From Elusimicrobiota bacterium (GTDB lineage Bacteria; Elusimicrobiota; Elusimicrobia; UBA1565; UBA9628): a DNA stretch of 64,000 bases. This document shows positions 1-8,900 of this stretch, in pieces; within the stretch, counting starts at the first letter, position 1; every line of letters begins with the position of its first letter. Position numbers and translations under genes: made by a program. Under the pieces are notes generated by a model. That model did not search any database and had not been told where the DNA came from. It was given only the letters and a program-made list of their open reading frames with translations. Where the stretch lies: positions 31,603-95,602 of the forward strand of contig JACRDQ010000014.1 of NCBI GenBank assembly GCA_016218545.1, in the 5' to 3' direction.

Positions 1-180
1 CGTGGGCCAGAGCCGGGTCTTGAGCAGGTTCCCGGCCTTCTTGCTGTAGACGGGCTTGGGATAAGGGTTCTTGGCCGGGGCTGCCGGGGCGACGGCAGCC
101 GGAGCCGCGGGAGCGGCCGGAGCCGAGGGCTTCTCCGGAGGCAACGGGGCGTCGCCGGCGGGAAGGTTGATGCCCGTCAT
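1..180 (-). CDS. Partial CDS, next complex I subunit (NuoH or NuoI candidate)
   Basis: This is the first 60 codons of a gene that runs off the left edge of the window, starting at the ATG complementary to 178-180. The visible residues are an Ala/Pro-rich segment of about 40 residues followed by a basic stretch (NPYPKPVYSKKAGNLLKTRL). It lies 24 bp downstream of nuoD on the same strand, so it is very probably another Nuo subunit. Gene order in 11-subunit complexes favours NuoH, and NuoI is also possible. No diagnostic motif is inside the window, so the subunit identity is inference from context. Confidence 0.5.
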   Translation of the reverse strand, partial: MTGINLPAGDAPLPPEKPSAPAAPAAPAAVAPAAPAKNPYPKPVYSKKAGNLLKTRLWPT

Positions 181-204
181 GGTTTGCGCCCGTGCTTGGT
201 CATC

Positions 205-1365
205 TTAGCGGTCCGTCTCTCCCAGCACGATGTCGATGGAGCCCAGGATGGCGATCACGTCGGCCACCTTGCAGCCCACCAGCATCTCCTGGAGGATGGC
301 CAGGTTCACGAACGAGGGTGCCCGGACGTGCATGCGGTACGGCGCCGGCCCTCCGTCCGAGACCAGGTAGATCCCCAGGTCGCCGCGCGAGGCCTCCACG
401 TGGGCGTAGGCTTCGCCGACAGGCGGCTTGACGGTCTTGGCCACGCCCTTGGCCATGATGTCCCCGGCCGGGAGCCCTTCGAGGGCGGCTTCGATGATGC
501 GCACGGACTGACGGATCTCGAGCACGCGGCAGTAGTAGCGGTCCCAGCAGGAGCCGGTCTTGCCCAGGGGGACCTCGAAATCGAACTTCTCGTAGCCGCA
601 GTAGGGGTCGGACTTGCGCACGTCGTAGGCCACGCCCGAGCCCCGCAGGTTGGGGCCCGAGAGCCCCCACTCCACCGCGAGCTCCTTCGGGATGACCCCG
701 ACGTCCTCGGCGCGGGCGAGGAAGATGGGGTTGAAGGAGAGCAGGTCATCGTACTCCTTGAGGCGCGGCTTGAAGTAGGTCAGGAACTCGCGGGTCTTGG
801 CCGCCCAGTCGGGAGAGACGTCGGCCATGACCCCGCCGATGCGGATGTAGTGGTAGGTCAGACGCGCGCCGCAGAGCATCTCGTAGAGGTCCAGGATCAT
901 CTCCCGCTCCCGGAAAGCGTGGAGGAACGGGGTGAAGGCGCCGAGGTCGATGCCGTAGGTCCCCATGAAGAGCAGATGGCTGGCGATGCGGTTGAGCTCG
1001 CACATGACGACCCGCAGGTGCTGGGCGCGCTCCGGGACCGCAAGCCCCATGAGGCGCTCCGCGGCCAGGCAGAGGGCCAGGTTGTTGGGCATGGCCGAGA
1101 CGTAGTCCCACCGGTCCGTCAGGACCACGCACTGGTGGTAGCCCCGGGCCTCGGCGAGCTTGCTCGTGCCGCGATGCAGGTACCCGATGTCCGGCTCTGC
1201 CTTGGTGATGACCTCGCCCTCGAGGGTCAGGCCGACCCGGAGGACGCCGTGCGTGGACGGGTGCTGGGGACCGAGGTTGACGAAGAGCTGGTCGAACCTC
1301 CCCTCGGAGGACTCGGCGGCGCCGGTCTCGGGCTTGCGGGGGTGGAGGGCCTCCCTATTCGTCAT
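205..1365 (-). CDS. nuoD: NADH-quinone oxidoreductase subunit D
   Basis: 386 residues, the usual NuoD (49-kDa subunit) length, forming part of the quinone-binding Q module of complex I. Near the N-terminus is the signature [12 protein letters not shown], followed by IGYLHRG, and the C-terminal half has GLPAGDIM and [20 protein letters not shown], all typical of NuoD. Its start overlaps the end of nuoC by 11 bp, so the two are probably translationally coupled. In mitochondria an arginine in the HGVLR region of the homologue NDUFS2 is dimethylated by NDUFAF7; that motif is conserved here and a MidA/NDUFAF7 homologue heads the same operon. Confidence 0.96.
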   Translation of the reverse strand: MTNREALHPRKPETGAAESSEGRFDQLFVNLGPQHPSTHGVLRVGLTLEGEVITKAEPDIGYLHRGTSKLAEARGYHQCVVLTDRWDYVSAMPNNLALCLAAERLMGLAVPERAQHLRVVMCELNRIASHLLFMGTYGIDLGAFTPFLHAFREREMILDLYEMLCGARLTYHYIRIGGVMADVSPDWAAKTREFLTYFKPRLKEYDDLLSFNPIFLARAEDVGVIPKELAVEWGLSGPNLRGSGVAYDVRKSDPYCGYEKFDFEVPLGKTGSCWDRYYCRVLEIRQSVRIIEAALEGLPAGDIMAKGVAKTVKPPVGEAYAHVEASRGDLGIYLVSDGGPAPYRMHVRAPSFVNLAILQEMLVGCKVADVIAILGSIDIVLGETDR

Positions 1366-1930
1366 ACTGGTCCTTCACGTGGGCGTAGTCCTTCCGGAGG
1401 GGATGGCCTTTGAGGAAATCGGGGGTCAGGATCTTCTTGAGGCAGGGATGCCCCTCGAAAGTGATGCCGAGCAGGTCGAAGGTCTCCCGCTCCTGCCAGT
1501 CCGCGGCCTTGAAGAGCCCGGCGAGGCTCGGCACCGAGGGCTGCTCGCGGGGCACCTCCAGGCGCAGGAAGACGCGGGTCTTCTGCGGGATGTCGGCCAG
1601 GCACCATAGCATGTCGAAGACGGGCTTGTACGGCGCGGCGGGGTTCCTGGCCGCGGGGACGGCGGCCGGCTCCTCGGCGAGGAAAGGGTGCGGGTTGCGG
1701 CCGCTGCGGGGGTAGCCATCCGGGCTGACGGGTCCCAGCCAGTCGGTGGCGGTGACGATCTCCAGGTAAGTGAAACCCCTTTCCTTAAGAAAAGAGACCA
1801 GCGGGAGCACCTGGCTCGGGGAGGTCATGCGCAGGGTCGGGTAGTCCTTGACCGGGACCGCGGCCGGGGCCACGCCTGGGACCTTGGCGCAGGCGTCGCC
1901 GAGCAGGGGCTGGATGTCCGGCATGGTCAT
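1355..1930 (-). CDS. nuoC: NADH-quinone oxidoreductase subunit C
   Basis: 191 residues, matching the 30-kDa subunit that links the peripheral arm of complex I. The C-terminal half carries the family hallmark [20 protein letters not shown] and ends [10 protein letters not shown]. The chosen ATG at 1930 overlaps the nuoB stop in an ATGA arrangement; a second ATG two codons later is also possible. The frame stays open well upstream, but that extension overlaps nuoB and nuoA in another frame and is not real. There is no fusion to NuoD; nuoD starts separately and overlaps it. Confidence 0.94.
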   Translation of the reverse strand: MTMPDIQPLLGDACAKVPGVAPAAVPVKDYPTLRMTSPSQVLPLVSFLKERGFTYLEIVTATDWLGPVSPDGYPRSGRNPHPFLAEEPAAVPAARNPAAPYKPVFDMLWCLADIPQKTRVFLRLEVPREQPSVPSLAGLFKAADWQERETFDLLGITFEGHPCLKKILTPDFLKGHPLRKDYAHVKDQYDE

Positions 1931-2478
1931 GCCGCGATGTTCCTCGGGCCCTTCTCGGCCTGCGGGGTGGCGCCGGCGCCCTTGGCGAGCTTCATCTTCT
2001 GCACCTTCTCCTGGAGTTTGACCACGGCGTAGAAGAGGGCTTCCGGCCTGGGCGGGCAGCCCGCGATGTAGACGTCCACCGGGATGATGCGGTCCACGCC
2101 CTTGACCACGGAGTAGGAGTCGTAGTACGGGCCGCCGCAGTTGGCGCAGCTGCCCATGGAGATGACGAAGCGGGGCTCCGGCATCTGGTGGTAGATCCGC
2201 ACGATGGGCTCGGCCATCTTCTTGACCACGGTGCCGGCGATGATCATGACGTCGGCCTGGCGGGGGCTGGGGCGCGGCATGACGCCCATGCGGTCGAAGT
2301 CGAAGCGCGCCGCGTAGGCGGCCATCATCTCGATGGCGCAGCAGGCTAGGCCGAAGGTCACGGGCCAGAGCGAGTACTTGCGGGACCAGTCGATGAAGAC
2401 GTCGGCCGTGGTGAGGACGATGCCGCCGCCGGGGACGGCCTTGGCGGCCTTGGGGAGGCCGTCGAGGATCACTCCCAT
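1927..2478 (-). CDS. nuoB: NADH-quinone oxidoreductase subunit B
   Basis: 183 residues. NuoB (PSST) binds the terminal [4Fe-4S] cluster N2 that passes electrons to quinone. The ligand pattern is present: [10 protein letters not shown] (tandem Cys), [10 protein letters not shown] and [10 protein letters not shown]. The start ATG at 2478 overlaps the end of nuoA by 10 bp; the frame is open further upstream but that part overlaps nuoA. The order A-B-C-D is standard for bacterial complex I. Confidence 0.96.
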   Translation of the reverse strand: MGVILDGLPKAAKAVPGGGIVLTTADVFIDWSRKYSLWPVTFGLACCAIEMMAAYAARFDFDRMGVMPRPSPRQADVMIIAGTVVKKMAEPIVRIYHQMPEPRFVISMGSCANCGGPYYDSYSVVKGVDRIIPVDVYIAGCPPRPEALFYAVVKLQEKVQKMKLAKGAGATPQAEKGPRNIAA

Positions 2479-2834
2479 TCGAGGGCTCCTTTGCGCCAGG
2501 CGTAGACCAGCCCGAGGAACAGGATGGAGAGGAAGACCGCCATCTCCGCCAGTGGGAGGAGGCCCGCCTCCTGCTGGAGCTCGCGGCAGACCACGGCCCA
2601 GGGGAAGACGTAGAGGGTCTCCACGTCGAAGACGAGGAAGAGGAGGGCGAAGACGTAGAACCGGATGTTGAGCTTGACCTGGGTGGTGCCGACCGTGGGC
2701 ATGCCGCACTCGTAGACCGAGAGCTTCCGTTCGTAGCCCAGGGCGGGGCGCAGGAGCCAGGCGGTGACGAGCGCGCCGGCGGCAAAGAGGAGGGCCAGCA
2801 CGAAGAGCGCGAAGACCGCCCCGAAGCCGGTCAC
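2469..2834 (-). CDS. nuoA: NADH-quinone oxidoreductase subunit A
   Basis: 121 residues with three hydrophobic segments: about 5-27, 65-82 and 92-112. Between the first two lies the conserved loop YECGMPTVG, containing the cysteine that moves during the active/deactive transition in homologues. It starts with GTG, and that GTG overlaps the stop of the upstream methyltransferase gene (GTGA), so the two are probably coupled. It is the first membrane subunit of the complex I operon. Confidence 0.94.
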   Translation of the reverse strand: MTGFGAVFALFVLALLFAAGALVTAWLLRPALGYERKLSVYECGMPTVGTTQVKLNIRFYVFALLFLVFDVETLYVFPWAVVCRELQQEAGLLPLAEMAVFLSILFLGLVYAWRKGALEWE

Positions 2835-3841
2835 TGGGGCGCGGTTCCCTTCTTCTGGATGAGGACCTTGTGGGTCTCTCCCATCCCGTCGGGGTGGATG
2901 AGGGTCTTGATCCTGAGCAGGGAGCCCTCGCGGGCCGCGGTCTGGACCTGGCTGGAGAGCCGGTCGATGAGGAAGCGTCCCAGGGTGCAGAAGGACTCCA
3001 GCTCCAGGCCGAGCCTCGCGCCTTCCCGGATGACGGTTTCGAAGTCGACGTTGGCGGTGAGGTCCCGGCCCGGTGAGGTCAGCCGGTCGTCGCTGACGTG
3101 CCTCCTGTAGGTGCGCGGAGGGTTGACGGCGGTCGGGCCCAGGCGCGAGCCGTAGTCCACGGTGATGAGCGCGCCGGTCGTCAGGCGGTCGGAGACGGCC
3201 TCAAGCCAGCGGAGGGACTCGAGGCTCACGGCGTGCCGCAGGCCCTCGGCCTCGTCGGGCAGGCCTTGGGCGTAGGGCTCGAGCTCCGGGGTCGAGAGAT
3301 CGCCGAGGAGCGCGGCGCCGTCGGAGCCGACGTAGACCTCGTGGACCTTCTCCCCCCTGCGCTCGAGGAGGTGGAACGGCAGGGCGTCGAGGAGTTCGTT
3401 CGAGAAGAAGACGCCTGCCGCGGGAGGCAACTCCGCCACGTCGGAGAAGCCCGAGACGCGCATCCCCGACTCCGAGAGCTTGAGCACGCTCGAGACGAGG
3501 AGCTTGCGCTCCCGCTCGACGAGGACGTAACGGACCCCCTGCGAGCGGCCGGGGTGGTCGCGCCGCAGGGCCGCGATGACCTGCTCGGCGAGCAGGCCCG
3601 AGCCGGAGCCCATCTCCACGATGGAGTACGGGCGCGGGACGCCGGCCCGCTCGAGCTCCTCGAGACGCTTGGAGATCTCCCCGGCGAGGACCTCGCCGAA
3701 GACCGGGTGCAGTTCGGGAGCGGTGAAGAAGTCCGCTCTAGGCGCGCGTTTTCCATAGAACCCGCCCTCCCCGTAGAGGGCGGATTCCATGAAGTCCCGG
3801 AAGGTGACGGACGGCGTCCCCTGGGCTGCCAAGGCGCTCAC
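2831..3841 (-). CDS. MidA/NDUFAF7-family SAM-dependent methyltransferase
   Basis: About 336 residues from a GTG at 3841; an ATG at 3790 ([10 protein letters not shown]) is an alternative start, and no strong ribosome-binding site decides between them. Recognisable parts are the N-terminal [13 protein letters not shown] block, the SAM-binding [13 protein letters not shown] (about residues 75-87) and [13 protein letters not shown], all typical of the MidA/DUF185 family. Eukaryotic members (NDUFAF7) are mitochondrial complex I assembly factors that methylate an arginine of NDUFS2. Here the gene overlaps nuoA by 4 bp at the head of nuoABCD, which is direct genomic support for a complex I assembly role in this bacterium. 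Substrate specificity is inferred. Confidence 0.88.
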   Translation of the reverse strand: MSALAAQGTPSVTFRDFMESALYGEGGFYGKRAPRADFFTAPELHPVFGEVLAGEISKRLEELERAGVPRPYSIVEMGSGSGLLAEQVIAALRRDHPGRSQGVRYVLVERERKLLVSSVLKLSESGMRVSGFSDVAELPPAAGVFFSNELLDALPFHLLERRGEKVHEVYVGSDGAALLGDLSTPELEPYAQGLPDEAEGLRHAVSLESLRWLEAVSDRLTTGALITVDYGSRLGPTAVNPPRTYRRHVSDDRLTSPGRDLTANVDFETVIREGARLGLELESFCTLGRFLIDRLSSQVQTAAREGSLLRIKTLIHPDGMGETHKVLIQKKGTAPQ

Positions 3842-3864
3842 TGCGACCGCCGGTCGGAGCGGTT

Positions 3865-4044
3865 CTAGATGTCTTCGGCGCCGAGAGTCTTCTTGCCGCC
3901 CTCGGTGTTGACCTTCGTGATGGAGGCCTGGACGATCTCGGTGATCTTCTTCGTGAGAGCGTCGACGTAATCCCCGCCGGTCCGAAGACCCGCGGCCTTG
4001 ACCATCGCCTTGACTTTGCTGACCACGACCAATGTCTCTGCCAT
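3865..4044 (-). CDS. Bacterial histone-fold protein, 59 residues
   Basis: This small gene has a strong ribosome-binding site (AGGAGG, 7 nt before the ATG). The 59-residue product reads as a single histone fold: helix 1 (SKVKAMVKAAG, residues 9-19), loop 1, a long helix 2 (VDALTKKITEIVQASITKVN, residues 27-46), then GGKKTLGAEDI. The ending matches the loop-2/helix-3 signature of archaeal histones (RKT followed by AEDI) but stops right after it, leaving a very short helix 3. The N-terminus (MAETLVVVSKVK) closely resembles the Bdellovibrio histone as I recall it. It is lysine-rich and probably binds DNA as a dimer. It lies 23 nt upstream of the MidA-like gene, probably in the same transcript as nuoABCD. 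Confidence 0.82.
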   Translation of the reverse strand: MAETLVVVSKVKAMVKAAGLRTGGDYVDALTKKITEIVQASITKVNTEGGKKTLGAEDI

Positions 4045-4162
4045 GCAACTCCTCCTGTTGAGTGACCCTGTCTCCGGCTGGACGTCTCAGGGGAACAGAT
4101 TCAACAAAATGTGCCGCGGTTGTTCAAGTACGCACGTCATCTTCCGCGGTGCCGAACGTCAT

Positions 4163-4933
4163 TCACGGGCCTCGCGGCCGTCGGAGCTCCGAGGCGCGGC
4201 GCTCGTCTTTGAGCGCGGCGTCCGTCATGCCCAGGGCGCGGTGGACGCGGGCGCGCAGGCGGAAATGGCCCGGCTCGGAGGGGCGCAGGAGGATCGCGGC
4301 GTCGGCGTCCGCCAGGGCCCCGCGGAGCTGGCCGAGGGCCAGGCGCGCGCCTGCCCGGCCGGCCAGGGCGGAGTCGAGGTCTTTGTCGAGCTTGAGGGCG
4401 CGGCCGAAGTAGTCGAGGGCGGTGCGGTGCTCGGCGTTCAGGACGGCGAGCTCCCCGATACCGGCGTAGGCGCGGGCGTGGCCGCGGTCGAGCTTCACCG
4501 CGGCGTAGAGCTCCCGGGCCGCTCCCTGCCGGTCTCCGGCGTCGGCGAGCCGCGTCCCGCGCCGGCGGTGCGCGTCGGAGACCTGGCGGGCGAGCTCATC
4601 CTTGAGGGCCGGCCGGAGCGCGGCCGCGGCCTTGAAGTCGGCGATGGCCCCGTCGTCGTCGCCGAGCTGGTAGCGCGCCGTGCAGCGGTTGGCCAGGGCG
4701 CGGGCGTTCTTCGGGTCCTTGGCGAGGGAGGCGTCGAAGGCCTTGAGCGCGCCGCGGTAGTCGCCCTTGAAGAGGAGCGCGATCCCCTCCGCGTCCAGGT
4801 CCCGGGCTTGCCGGGGTGCGGCGCCGAGGGACGTCCCGAGGCAGACGAGCAGAGCTGTCAGGAATACGGCGCTCCGCGTCGTCCTCAAAGAGAAGGCGCC
4901 GGAGAATCCGGACTGCGGGATCGTGGTGGACAC
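4163..4933 (-). CDS. Secreted TPR-repeat protein
   Basis: 256 residues from a GTG at 4933 preceded by GGAGG at 8 nt spacing. Residues about 20-40 form a signal-peptide-like hydrophobic segment (AVFLTALLVCLGTSLGAAP). The rest is a chain of about five tetratricopeptide repeats (for example GDYRGALKAFDASLAKDPKN and HRTALDYFGRALKLDKD). TPRs bind other proteins; no catalytic domain is visible. It stands alone between the histone gene and tRNA-Met, so context does not give a partner. Confidence 0.75.
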   Translation of the reverse strand: MSTTIPQSGFSGAFSLRTTRSAVFLTALLVCLGTSLGAAPRQARDLDAEGIALLFKGDYRGALKAFDASLAKDPKNARALANRCTARYQLGDDDGAIADFKAAAALRPALKDELARQVSDAHRRRGTRLADAGDRQGAARELYAAVKLDRGHARAYAGIGELAVLNAEHRTALDYFGRALKLDKDLDSALAGRAGARLALGQLRGALADADAAILLRPSEPGHFRLRARVHRALGMTDAALKDERRASELRRPRGP

Positions 4934-4956
4934 AGGTGGATCCTCCGGCGGAAATC

Positions 4957-5029
4957 TGGCGCGGGGTGGAATTGAACCACCGGCCTGACGCTTATGAAAC
5001 GCCCGCTCTAACCTCTGAGCTACCGCGCC
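4957..5029 (-). tRNA. tRNA-Met (CAT)
   Basis: A complete cloverleaf reads on the minus strand. It has acceptor stem GGCGCGG/CCGCGCC, D-arm GCTC/GAGC, anticodon loop TTCATAA, and T-arm GGTGG-TTCAATT-CCACC with discriminator A. The anticodon CAT means elongator Met, or the tRNA-Ile2 that is modified at C34; the body looks more like elongator Met. No CCA is encoded. A -10 sequence (TATAAT on the minus strand at 5040-5045) lies just upstream. Confidence 0.93.
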
Positions 5030-5039
5030 GTGGCCCGAG

Positions 5040-5072
5040 ATTATACCAAACCGGACCTCGATATGGTATAAC
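5040..5072. promoter_or_regulatory. Divergent -10 pair between tRNA-Met and the response regulator gene
   Basis: An inverted pair sits here: GGTATAAT reads leftward (hexamer 5040-5045) toward tRNA-Met and GGTATAAC reads rightward (hexamer 5067-5072) toward the response regulator. The two hexamers are only 21 bp apart, so polymerases could not occupy both at once. No convincing -35 elements are visible, so this is a moderate-confidence call. Confidence 0.5.
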
Positions 5073-5138
5073 TTGCCTGGATTTCAATAAGGGCCGACGC
5101 GTCCTCTCCAACACGCGGGACCGGCCGGGGGAAGCCAC

Positions 5139-5810
5139 ATGGCGAACGTCAAGAAGATCAAGGTGGTGCTGGCGGACGACCAGACCCTGTTCCGCGAGGG
5201 CATCCGCGACCTGCTGGAGAACGAGAGGTGGGTCGAGGTCGTGGGCGAGGCCGGAGACGGTCCCGAGGCCATCCGCCTCGTCAAGAAACTCAAGCCCGAC
5301 GTCATCCTCATGGACATCAAGCTCCCCCGCATGGACGGCATCGCCGCGACCCGGCAGATCCACAAGGAGTGCCCCAGCACCAACGTGCTGATGCTCTCGA
5401 CCTACGAGGACGAGTCCCACGTCATGGAGGCCATCCAGGCCGGGGCCAACGGCTATCTCTCGAAGATGCTCCCGGCCTCCGAGCTCGTCAACGCGCTCAA
5501 GGCGTTCGCGGACAAGGGCGTCATGATCCCTCAGCCCGTCATGAACAAGCTCATCGACGGCCTGCGCCAGATGGGCAACGTCAACGCCGACGCCTCTCTC
5601 GTGGCCCTGACCAAGACCGAGATCAAGGTGCTCGCCCTGCTCGGCCGCGGCCAGTCCAACAAGGAGATCGCCGCGGGCCTGGAGTGCAGCGTCAAGACGG
5701 TCAAGAACCACCTCAACAGCGTTTTCCAGAAGCTGAGCGTCTCCAACCGTACCGAAGCCGTGGTCAAGGGCATCGACATGGGCCTCATCTCGCCTGAAGA
5801 CCCGCATTGA
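5139..5810 (+). CDS. NarL/FixJ-family response regulator
   Basis: 223 residues. Residues 8-125 form a receiver domain with the acidic pair D13/D14, phospho-acceptor D59 (ILMDIKLP), S87 and K109. Residues about 155-215 form a LuxR-type helix-turn-helix (LTKTEIKVLALLGRGQSNKE, then VKTVKNHLNSVFQKL). It is therefore a phosphorylation-controlled transcription factor. No histidine kinase gene is adjacent, so its signal is unknown. A GGGGGAAG ribosome-binding site precedes the ATG. Confidence 0.92.
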   Translation: MANVKKIKVVLADDQTLFREGIRDLLENERWVEVVGEAGDGPEAIRLVKKLKPDVILMDIKLPRMDGIAATRQIHKECPSTNVLMLSTYEDESHVMEAIQAGANGYLSKMLPASELVNALKAFADKGVMIPQPVMNKLIDGLRQMGNVNADASLVALTKTEIKVLALLGRGQSNKEIAAGLECSVKTVKNHLNSVFQKLSVSNRTEAVVKGIDMGLISPEDPH

Positions 5811-5921
5811 CCCCGGGTCCGGCCCCCGTAGCTGAAAAGAGACGCTGAGAGCGTCATAATCCGTCCTTGCCCCTCGGCCGGGCCGCAACATTCCTGAAAC
5901 CAAGGCTTGGGCGGCCTCTGT

Positions 5922-5927
5922 TATACT
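5922..5927 (+). promoter_or_regulatory. -10 element of subtilase gene, apparent leaderless start
   Basis: TATACT ends 6 nt before the ATG at 5934. With transcription normally starting about 7 nt after the hexamer, the mRNA would begin at the start codon. This supports the 5934 start over the upstream (5907) and downstream (5964) alternatives. No good -35 is visible. Confidence 0.5.
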
Positions 5928-5933
5928 CTTCCC

Positions 5934-8900
5934 ATGGGCCGTTGTCGCGTCCTATTGGAAAGGATGATATCATCCAGACTCTCCCGGGTCCTGGCGCTGC
6001 TCGCGGTCCTCGCAGCCGGGACCCCTTCGTTCTCGGCGCAGGGTCCGGCCAAGGAATCCCCCCGCGATAAGACCCACCGGATCATCGTCAAGCTCAGGGA
6101 CGGGGCCGAGTCCAAGGTCCGGGTCATGAGCGCAGAGCGCGTCTCGAAGCTCAGCGCCAGGGCGGCCGAGAAGTTGGAGTTCGTGCGGGCCATGTCGGGA
6201 TCGGCCCACGTCATGCGCATGTCCCGGAGGATGGGCCGCCGAGAGGCTGAGGACGTCGCGCGCCGTCTCATGAAGGACCCTGCCGTGGAGTACGCGGAGC
6301 CCGACCTCAAGGCCTTCCCCCTGCTCGTACCCAACGACGCCAGCTACGCCGGCAGCCAGTGGCATTACTTCGCTCCTGCCAGCGAGGTCGCGGGCGCCAA
6401 CCTCCCGGCTGCCTGGGACGTCACGACCGGCGCCTCCTCCCTCGTCATCGCGGTCATCGACTCCGGGGTCGTGGCGCACGCGGACTTCGACGCGCCCGTG
6501 CCCCCGGCGGGCCGCATGGTCCAAGGTTACGACTTCATCTCTCCTGACGACCCCGGCAAGTACTACGTGGCCAACGACGGCGACGGCCGCGACAACGATC
6601 CCAGGGACCCGGGGAACTGGATCACCGCGGGTGAGGACGCGGGCACCGAGGCCGAGGGCTACCTGGAAGGCTGCGGGGCGCGCAACTCCTCCTGGCACGG
6701 GACCCACGTGACCGGGACCATCGCGGCCAACAGCAACAACGCCGTCTGGGGGGCCGGGGTCAACTGGGTATCCAAGATCCAGCCCATCCGCGTCATCGGC
6801 AAGTGCGGAGGCTACACGTCGGATATCGCCGACGCCGTCCGGTGGGCGGCCGGTTGGTCCGTGGGCGGCTCCCCGGACAACGCGACCCCGGCCAAGGTCA
6901 TCAACATGAGCATCGGCGGGACCGGAGCCTGCTCGTTCGCCCTGCAGAGCGCCATCGACGCCGCCGTCAGCGTCGGCGCGGTGGTGGTCACCGCGGCCGG
7001 CAACGACACCGACGCGGCCGCCAACTCCTTTCCGGGCAACTGCTCCAACGTGGTCAACGTCGCGGCGATCAACAGGGCGGGCAACCTCGCCTCCTACAGC
7101 AACTTCGGCCCTGAGGTCACGCTCGCGGCTCCGGGCGGCGACATCCCGACGGACGTCGGCGTCTATTCACTGGGGAACGCCGGCACGGCGGGGCCGAGCG
7201 CCAGCCCCGCCGGGGACCGCGGGGTGTTCAAGGACGGCACGAGCATGGCGGCGCCGCACGTCTCGGGCGTGGTCTCGCTCATGCTCTCCTATAACCCGAA
7301 TCTGACCCCCGCGCAGGTCAAGAGCGACCTCCAGGCCTGCGTGCGGTCCTTCCCCGCGGGCTCGACCTGCGACACCGGGATCTGCGGGGCCGGCATGCTC
7401 GACGCCCGGGGAGCCCTGAGGCCGGGGGCGCCGGTGGGATTTTCCGGCTCCGCGTCCGGCGCGACCTCCATCACGTGGACATGGACCGCGGTGCCGAACG
7501 CCACTTACGACGTCTTCATCGCCTCCGATCCCGCCAAGTACCTCGGCAACACGGCCGTCGCGTCCTTCACCCGCAGCGATCTGACCGCCAACGTCTACAC
7601 GGGGGTCATCGTCAAGGCGACGAACACGGTCTGCTCCGGCGGTCCCGTCCTCGCCCCCAGCACCGCGACCTACGCGCCGGCGAGCGCCATCACCGCGGTC
7701 CAGGTCTACGTCTCCAGCGTCCAGGCGGACTTCACCACCCTGGCCCAGGGGACGCTGACCGGCTACCGGGTCGACGCGTCCACGGCCTCGGATTTCACGG
7801 GCACGATCTTCTCCTCGGCGTCCTACGACTTCGGCGAGAACCGCCTCACGGTCGCCGGGCTCGCGTCTTTGACCAGCTACTACCTCCGTATCGCGGTCCT
7901 CAACCAGCTCGGGGCCCAGACGCTCTCGGTCTACGGGAGCCAGGTCTACACCTTGACCTCCCTCTCTCCCCCGGCCCTCACGGGTTACGGCGACCTCGGG
8001 TCCCGCCAGCTCCGGATCGGCTGGAACGCCGCGGGCAACCCGGGCGGGCTCCTTTACACCGTGCAGGCCTCGAGCGCCCAGGACTTCTCCGGCGTCGTGT
8101 CGAGCGCCGCGGGAACGGACCTGACCTCGAACCTCTTCACCGGGCTCCTGGTCAACACGAGCTACTATTTCCGGATCTGGGCGCAGGGAGGGCCGGTGCT
8201 GGGCGCGGGGCCCACGGCCACCTACGCGCTGTCGCCCTCGACCGCCACGCCGCTCTTTTCCGGGGTCGGGGGGCAGGACCTGACCGTGTCCTGGACGGCC
8301 GGGGGCAACCCCCCCGGGACGCTCTACGAGGCGCAGCTCTCCCGCGCGGCGGATTTCTTCACCCTTCCCGTGGTGTCGTCGTTCACGCGGAACGTCTCCG
8401 CCTCCTTCGGCTCTCTTTCCTCGAACAGCCTCTACAACGCCCGCGTGCGCGCGGTCAGCCACGGGGGCCAGCCCTTCCCCCTCTCCTACCGGAGCCTCTC
8501 TTCCACGGCCACGCTGGCCTCGCCCGTCGCCCCGACGGCGCCGTACTTCCAGGCGGTCTCGAGCGCCAGCCTCGTCGCGCTCTTCGACAGCGGGCCCAAC
8601 CCCGCCGGGACGGGCTACGTGGCCCAGCTCTCCACCTCGGCGGACTTCGTTCCCGTCCACGCACAGGTCATGGGCGTGATGACGGCCGGCGCCAACACAG
8701 CGGCTTTCACGGGGCTGGAATCGAACCGCAGGCTCTATCTCCAGACCGCCGCGCTCAACGTGACGCAGACCCCCACCGCCTTCACCCCTGCGGCTCAGAG
8801 CACCGCCACGTTCGCCGCCCCTCCGGCGGCGTCTGCGGCCGCGGCGGTCCATTTCACCTCCATCACCTTCGCGTGGGGGACCGGCGGCAACCGGACCGGG

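Noticed and set aside
184..1413. Long open frames on the strand opposite nuoD and many other genes (for example 38406-42863 minus, 1485 codons)
   Set aside because: They mirror real genes, have His/Gly/Glu-rich compositions typical of antisense frames in GC-rich DNA, and no start signals or motifs.
1355..2785. An apparent NuoA/B/C fusion reading through 476 codons
   Set aside because: Only the last 191 codons encode NuoC; the upstream part is the wrong frame of nuoA and nuoB, which are intact in their own frames.
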